A stretch of 64,000 nucleotides of DNA from Lucifuga dentata (taxonomy: Eukaryota; Chordata; Actinopteri; Ophidiiformes; Bythitidae): NCBI GenBank assembly GCA_014773175.1, contig VXCM01000048.1, positions 174,199 through 238,198 on the forward strand, in the 5' to 3' direction. Made by a program: the position numbers and the translations under genes. The notes under the pieces are model-generated. The model was not told the DNA's origin. It saw only the letters and a program-made list of their open reading frames with translations, and made no database searches. This document shows positions 57,130 through 64,000 of the stretch, one piece after another; position 1 is the stretch's first letter; every line of letters begins with the position of its first letter.

Positions 57130-57469
57130 CAGCTAGCAGCTGTCAGGAGCCACAGCGAGGCTGCTCCTCTCGCTTTGGGTTTGTCATGCAGTAATCTCTT
57201 TCAGCCAGACGGGGGCAGGAATCTTTTCATGTAGTTGCTGCATTACATTTAATGTACATGGATTTTTTTTTTTTTTTTTTTNTTTTTTTTTTTTTTTTTA
57301 ATCTATTGAAATTTAAAATCAACACCTCTACAGACATCTGCAGACCTCATCTGTGAGGCAGCAATTGAAATGCAAATAATCATGGCTTTACATGGTACAG
57401 TACAACTGAAGTTTGCCATTCAATGCCACTAGTAAAGTACTGTTACAGGCAATAAGTCTGTTAAAACAC

Positions 57470-58126
57470 TTAAAGGACCATACTGGCCATTTTGTATGTT
57501 TGAGCCTAATATATTCAATTTTCATACACGTAACACTACTGACAATCATTCCCAAAGCTTCCCACTGGAATGGTAAATTTTTTTTTTTCCTACCTTCCAG
57601 ACCGACATTGGTTTCAGTTCATTCTGGTACGCTATTAAAATCAACTTGTTGATACTTGAAATGTTCTTAGGATAGGTAATCCATCATCACAAACAAGATG
57701 TGTATTCAGGTTTTTTTTTTTTTAAGTTACGTAATTTTAACGTTTAAGTGCAATTAAAAAGCACAAAGTGAATGTATGTCTCCACCAGGGAATATTGTCC
57801 CAAAAGAAGACCTGTGTCTATCGAAAAATTTAAATGATTGTGACTTCATAAGGCTGCATAACTATTAGCAGGCAAAACATTGATTTTTAAAGTGGATGTA
57901 TCGCTTGAATATTTGATTTTGAAAGATTAAGAGATTTTGCANCATTGATTTTTAAAGTGGATGTATCGCTTGAATATTTGATTTTGAAAGATTAAGAGAT
58001 TTTGCAAATATCAGGAAAGCTTGAAATATGGTTTTATCCTTTGGGAAATGGTTGTCAGTAACGTAATGTGTACGAAAATTGAATATATTAGGCTCAAACA
58101 TGCAAAATGGCAGTATAGTCCTTTAA
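57470..58126. mobile_element. TTAA-flanked inverted-repeat element, copy 3
   Basis: Starts TTAAAGGACCATACTGG, then gtttgagcctaatatattc; ends gaatatattaggctcaaac, then AGTCCTTTAA: clear terminal inverted repeats of 35-40 bp. A 64 bp unmerged assembly duplicate around N 57942 makes it appear longer than it is. No transposase frame. Confidence 0.75.
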
Positions 58127-59772
58127 ACATACATCACAAAACATGGGGTGGGTTAAGATACAAAGTACTCCATTATGCTGCCTCCATTTCCTTGATTAGT
58201 TTGCGATATCCCTGGTTTACTATTTAGTTGTAGCTAATAGCTTTTACACTGAAATGAACAGAAGGACAGCTGGCAGAGACTCGCTGTGTTGTGGTTTGGC
58301 ATCATGGAGTTTGAAGCTGTGCTAGTTACAGGACAGTTTCTCTGCTCACTGATCAGTCCTGCTGCCTGAGTCAAAGCTCCCACAGTCACCCACTAAGCCA
58401 GAGAATCCTCTGTCTTTTTTTTTTTTTTTTTTTNTTTTTTTTTTTTTTTTTTGCACTTTTACTTTCATTTAATTTGGCTTTCATGAGTCACCTAAAAAAG
58501 AGCTTTATAAACCTGTACCTTTACTAAACACAATTCAATTTGGTTTGTAAAAATCTTAACATTTCAGCCAACTCTGTAAAAAACAAAGCAGGACTTGTTC
58601 GAAGTTTATAAAGTGAGTATAAAGGACTGCAAGACAATTCGATGTGAAGTAATTTTGTAGAATGCAATTTTTTTTTGGAAACTTTTACAACTTTCTAGAC
58701 ATTGTAGTGATTACCAAAGAACAGAAGATGGCTTCGGTGATAACCATAGCAGCCTCATGACAGCAACATCAAGAAGAAGGAATAGGAGAAGCTGGAAAAT
58801 ACCAAAGAACTACAGTGGATGGAGGATGAAAGTGGTCCTTGTGGTGGTGGGATCCCTCAGGCTGCAACGCCTATGTTGGGATAATGGTTCCAACAGATTC
58901 CCAACAGCAAAGATGCTGTGTGCAGAATTCTTACACTCTGGCAATTTTGCGCCCCCCCAGTGATATTTTTTGGGCAGATTTTAAAAGAATCGTTTTTAAT
59001 ATTTCAAATCGTTTTTAATAATTTTCTAAAACCAAATGAATTATCGAGAACTTTCTAGAATAAAATGTCGAAGAACGTTTGACATGAGAGTTTTAGTGTT
59101 AAGCGTGAGCTCACTTACTGCTTTGCCAAAGCAGCAAACTGGTCCAATGGGTTTGTCTTACAAAAGCAGAATTACATAAAAGTTACGTTAAGTGTCCATG
59201 TGAAATGAACAAAATTAAAAATGAAGATAGATAAGCAGTCAAACATTGACTGCAGGGATCCAAAGCAACGAGCCAACTGATGCCTCATAGTATTAGAGTT
59301 GGCTATCCAAATACAAAAACGTTTTGATAAAGACTGAAACGCTTATTCTATGAAGTATGAAAATTTCAGCAATTTAATACCTTTGATATTTAAGCCTGCA
59401 GCAACTCAAATTCGTGACTGTTAACACTACATTAAGCTCATGGTTTTGATTTAAAGTTCTGCAAATTCACTTTATAGCAATTTCTGATATAACAAAACCA
59501 GTCAGCCTCAAAACCGGTCATGATATTTGATCCAGAAAAAAACGCAAACAGAATGTCTAATATCTAACAAGCTAACGATCGAGATACATTTCTCTAAGAG
59601 CAACAAGGAGGTTGAATATTGTCCTTACATTCATCACGTGGACACAAACACGACTCCAGTGGGTTGAAAAATGACCCATTTTGATGTGTTAGTATGCTAA
59701 TGCTTGCTAACGCTTCTTTAGCCATGACATCTGGATAAGCTGACAGTATTTGACTTTCACTAGCGGTGCTTT

Positions 59773-59786
59773 CTGCCCCCTAGTGG
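59773..59786 (-). promoter_or_regulatory. CTCF-type motif (minus orientation)
   Basis: CTGCCCCCTAGTGG, whose reverse complement CCACTAGGGGGCAG fits all 14 positions of the published CTCF consensus CCASYAGRKGGCRS. CTCF binds such sites as an insulator or loop anchor in vertebrates. Binding is not shown. Confidence 0.55.
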
Positions 59787-61011
59787 CCCAAACTGATCAT
59801 TGCAGTTAAACGAGGTTTTGTACAAACTGTTCCATGTGGTATTTTTTTGTTTCAAAGCAGAGAAGTCATTTTTTTTAAGCCAGTAAGCAATTAACACATC
59901 TAGCCTTTAAATCAATATTTTCACTGCTAACATAAAAAAAATTAGGAAACTCGTATTGAAGTCAAAGTCGTACTGATACCTGTATAATTATTTTTGGATT
60001 TTAGCTCTAATTGGCATATTATTCTAAGGGGAATTTGGTTAATTTTATTGGCTAAGAAAGCTAATTAAGTAATTTACCTCTATACATATGAAGTGGTATT
60101 ATAACAGATATGTGGGAGTTGAACCAAATCTATTTTTCTGTAAGTAAGAATTTAAGTTTCCACTAGTCAAAATTTTTGGTGGTGATGTTTTAAAAATAAA
60201 GCTCATGAACAGAAACATTCCCTTTAACAAAATTATGGCAGTCAGATTTCCAGGTTGCTTGTGACATACCAAAAACCCATGTGAATGCTGATAATGTTTT
60301 GGGTAAATAATTTTTTTTTTTTTTTTTTTTTTTTTTTGTATTTGGGGGGTCACCAGACCTAACAAGCTAAGGTTCTTGACCAGATATGATGTGTCCCTAT
60401 TCTGCTCCTTGACTCAGCAACAAAGTAAAGTGCAAGGTCATGTTGCAGCTATACAGCATCATCTGAGACAGTGAGGGTACTTCACAACCTATGACTTGTT
60501 TACTTGGATTGGTTTACTTGGATTCCTAGTGCACTGTGGGATTCATTTGGCTCTTCCCTGGATCTTTCATTTCCTCTGAACATCTGTGAATGTATAAAGA
60601 TTCACAGATATCTCTTCAGCCTCTTCTCCACAAATTATGCCAGGCCTGGGACAGTAATAAGAGCACATTACACCCATTATCAAAGAGATGATGAACATAT
60701 GCAGATGGCAGCTGGTTCCTGAGTTGTGCAGAGAGTCGGTCAACATGATTTGTCTCCTCTGTGAGAACAGAGAGGATGGAGAAAAGACTGCACTCTCTCA
60801 GCTCCTGCAGGGAGTGCTGCAATGCAGGGGTTTTACAGAGAAATATGAAGCTAGAAAGGCAGGTGCTAGTTTGTCCAACAATTAGCTGACATTCTTCCTT
60901 TATTTCCTAAATTTCCATTTTCTTCCATTCATTTTTTTCTACTCGCACCACTCCACTCATTCCTTTATAGTGTCTCAACTTCTGTCCTATATCTCTTTCT
61001 GATACACGCAC

Positions 61012-61036
61012 ACATGCACACACACACACACACGCA

Positions 61037-61085
<49 letters not shown>
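61012..61085 (+). repeat. (CA)n(CGCA)n microsatellite
   Basis: CA dinucleotides with a central block of CGCA units. Confidence 0.95.
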
Positions 61086-61087
<2 letters not shown>

Positions 61088-61172
61088 TGGTCACACTGGG
61101 GCCTTTATTACACACCTTCCCTGAAAGTATACTCTTTAACCAGTACACTCTAATTTTTGACCCATAAAATGA

Positions 61173-61174
<2 letters not shown>

Positions 61175-61203
<29 letters not shown>
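61175..61203 (+). repeat. (AAT)n microsatellite
   Basis: AAT trinucleotides. Confidence 0.95.
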
Positions 61204-63235
61204 GTTTCATTGGGCCATAAAAATATATTAAATTGAATGTAAAGTTGAGGCCATGCAAATAAACTTCCTCTGTCTATGAGCAAAATACTCTTTAATAATA
61301 GCATAACATTTAAAATATGACACTACATTCAGTGTATTTGTAAGCTGTATTTTAAATTTCAGCAAATTCTATAGTCCTTATCTGAAAATATACGAAGACA
61401 TACACACCTGAAATGGGCTGTTATACTTAAGTGAGTCATACATTGTAAGGTTCTCTAAAATCCACTTTTTAAATTAACTTTGAGAATGTAAGAACAAAAA
61501 TGAGCAACTAAAATTTAACTCATGTAAATTTAGAAATGCAAATGTCTCTTGACTAATTAACCCACCCAAATGTCTTCTGCTGATATATTACACTATATTT
61601 CTACCTTACATATTGAAAAATGTGGAAACATTTCTAATCACAAGGGTAAAACTAACAGAAGCAATTAACTCCACAATCTCTTCCTGATAAATTTCCCCTG
61701 TGATTTCATCCACATGCATTTGCCTAAAGCCATTCAACTTGCTGTGAATGGCTCAGCTATGATAGCCACAAATATTCCCTTCAGTGATGGAAAGTTACAG
61801 TAAATTTAAAAAAAAAAAAAAAAAAGTGGATCTGACCAGCCTAAAATATTTACTTATGAAGGAGTATGACTGAAAGTATGATCCTATACTTACTATATGT
61901 TGTAATGTATTTGTTATAAAAACAAACAAACAAACAAACAAAAAAAAAAAAAAAAAANAAAAAAAAAAAAAAAAAACTCAGCTTAGCTGGCATCATACTG
62001 AATGTATATCCATTTAGTATTGTAACTTATAAGAGAAAATGTTAAAGTTATTTGTATTTAAGGTATTAGTGTATATCATCAAATGCATGTTGAAGAGAAA
62101 ATGGTGAAGTAATGGTAGAGTTAAGATTAAATTCATATATTGATCAGTGATTCACTCATTCTCGATTAATGAAAGTGCAGTTCTGCAGTCTGGCCTCCGA
62201 AAGCTTGTCACATTAGTACAGTCTAATATTTGGTTTGCTGTCATCTTGTTTTTTTAGCCTTCTGACTTACTCCTTTTCTCTTCCCACACCACACCACAAA
62301 CAGACACACACAAACTGAACATAAATGAGTGTATATAATGCATGCCCACACATTCTTGTTATACGCATTCATTTTTTCTTCCTCTGGGTGTTGAAAACAG
62401 TCAGCTGATGCTGGTTATTAGTGCATTTAGAGTGTGACAGGAAGGGAGACAGAATGACAGACATTTAAAGAGAGAGAGAGAGAGAGGGAAGAAAATGAGA
62501 TGGACAAATACATCACCCCACCAGTAAAAGATGGGATGCCCAACTGCAAAGATCTAGGGCAACATGACAGAGTAGCACTGCCAAACAGAAACCAGAAGGT
62601 ACATGAGTTCAGTAACTGTTTATCCGAACTTTCTGCACCACATTTTCTATATTTTCCCTTCTATTCAATGTCTTTTCGACTGGCCTTGATACAATTCAGT
62701 CTTTTTTTTTTTTTTTTNGTTTTTTTTTTTTTTTTGTATTAAAGCAGTGTCCAGTTGTTGTCATACAGTTTCCCATCCTTTCTTATAAGACATCTAAGTG
62801 AAGTGGATACATCTGCAAATGAGAACCTTTGTGAATTGAATGCTTGAGACTCAAGCCTGAAGGTAAAAGTCAACACTATGTAAAATAACCAGATGTGTCT
62901 ATCTTGGCATTTTCCATATTCTGCCCCAGCAAATTTTCAAACCTGTCAGGATTGTGCACTGAAACTGATGAAAACAGATTGGTGTCATTAAAAAAATGTC
63001 TTTCTCAGCAAACCCTCTGAAATAGCTGTATTCTGCATTACCTCTTAATAAAGTCAAAAACATCTACTGTATATCCTTTTTTTCTGTTTTTAAGCATGCT
63101 CAGATATTTTATTTGATGTGATTTACTATTTTCACTTCATATACATATTACTGCTTTAATATTGTTATAATTCTTCCCAAATCATGACTTCCAGCTGGAT
63201 AATAGTGCAGGACTCACAATGACTAGTAGTACTTG

Positions 63236-63249
63236 CCAGTAGAGGGCAC
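63236..63249 (+). promoter_or_regulatory. CTCF-type motif (plus orientation)
   Basis: CCAGTAGAGGGCAC fits all 14 positions of CCASYAGRKGGCRS. It faces away from the motif at 59773. Confidence 0.55.
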
Positions 63250-63518
63250 CACAATACAGATACACCATTCTATGTCATTTTAGAGGTTAATCCAAACACC
63301 ATTTTCAGATGCAAGTGTTGAACAACGAATCTCCATACTGGTGATCAAACATCTGGAAAACTGGGGAAATTCTCTTTACATAAATCAGACCTGCACACAC
63401 ACTCATCACATGACACAAAATCCAAGACACCTGCTGTTAATTTTGTAGGTACTGAAGTTGAGATATGAAAATATGCTTTTAGCTTTACAATATTGCTAGA
63501 AAGGCACTTTCTAGTATA

Positions 63519-63520
63519 GA

Positions 63521-63595
<75 letters not shown>
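63519..63595 (+). repeat. Composite (TC)n(AC)n(AG)n repeat
   Basis: About 11 TC units, then 10 AC units, then 17 AG units. The TC and AG blocks are reverse complements, so a strand can fold into a hairpin with the AC block as loop. Confidence 0.95.
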
Positions 63596-63597
<2 letters not shown>

Positions 63598-64000
63598 TAG
63601 AGAACTGATTCATACACTAGCCAGGGAACACTGTAATTGTCACATTAATTTACCCCCGAAGCACTCAAAATTGATTTGTTGAAAAGTATTGATCCACATT
63701 CACACAAGAATGCAGAGCTTTGGATGACAGTCATTTTTTATTGTCATCACTGAGCTAATTAGCATGTTCTTAAATAAAGTAATGGAATCTATACAACATA
63801 CAAATGCATCTGTTCTTCATACTACTGGATTTTTGTTAAATCACTGGTTAATTTTTGGTTATTATTTAGGTGTTGTGTGATAAGATAAATCACAATTTGA
63901 AATGGAACACTGAATTATTTTACTGCTGGGTCCAAGTTTGGATGAAATACCATGGTACACAGCTTGCTACAGAAACAAATTTCAGCATGTTCGTCCAGAT

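Larger units (their letters stand above)
55830..64000. other. Gene-free flank upstream of syt2
   Basis: Apart from the two TTAA elements, the CTCF motifs and microsatellites listed, I find only AT-rich unique sequence and homopolymer tracts with single N (57282, 58434, 61958, 62718). Open frames here are short and match nothing I recognise. Confidence 0.5.

Noticed and set aside
58757..58963. 68-codon plus-strand frame rich in Arg
   Set aside because: No known domain; ends in low-complexity DNA. It may be part of an unidentified repeat.
1..64000. CRISPR arrays, tRNA or rRNA genes
   Set aside because: None seen. Repeats with regular spacing are microsatellites, and the only tRNA-like boxes belong to the SINE.

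Overview
This is vertebrate nuclear DNA, almost certainly from a teleost fish. It is AT-rich, its genes are split into many GT-AG exons, microsatellites are dense, and it carries a tRNA-headed SINE ending in ATCC repeats of a type common in fish genomes. No prokaryotic operon, CRISPR array or phage is present. Three loci are readable, and related genes (IGFN1, PPP1R12B, SYT2) lie in human 1q32.1, so this looks like a conserved muscle/neuron block.

Layout. (1) 1-8599, plus strand: the 3' part of an igfn1-like gene (copy A; its 5' end lies outside the window). It encodes Ig and fibronectin III domains, has frameshifts in two exons, and lacks one Fn3 exon that its neighbour has. (2) 13177-29700, plus strand: a complete second igfn1-like gene (copy B). 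I rebuilt 23 coding exons with an open frame of 1328 codons plus stop: Ig, MyBP-C-like linker, Ig-Ig, Gly/Asp/Lys-rich linker, Ig-Ig, Fn3 x3, Ig, Fn3, Ig. Its introns hold a palindromic transposon with a nested SINE, and a duplicated piece of its own exon 8. (3) 33177-38710, plus strand: a short ppp1r12b-like gene encoding only the C-terminal coiled-coil/leucine-zipper part (about 178 aa, like the M20 small subunit of myosin phosphatase). No ankyrin-repeat exons fit between it and igfn1. (4) 43537-49604, minus strand: synaptotagmin, best called syt2. Eight coding exons give 430 aa, with a membrane segment and two C2 domains keeping all ten calcium-binding aspartates. A likely untranslated leader exon lies near 55.3 kb.

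The remaining 14 kb (about 49.6-64 kb) has no convincing coding gene. It holds a TTAA-flanked inverted-repeat element in three copies, a decayed MADF-type transposon remnant, many microsatellites and two exact matches to the CTCF consensus.

The first two genes encode sarcomere-associated Ig/Fn3 proteins, the third a myosin phosphatase subunit, and the fourth a vesicle calcium sensor. They are neighbours rather than a pathway. The assembly shows single-N joins with unmerged duplicate flanks, so the frameshifts in copy A need checking against reads before it is called a pseudogene. I do not see a clearly new biological system. The best leads are the stand-alone M20-type gene with a possible leucine-zipper switch exon, the decaying igfn1 copy, the two GC-AG introns and the CTCF pair.
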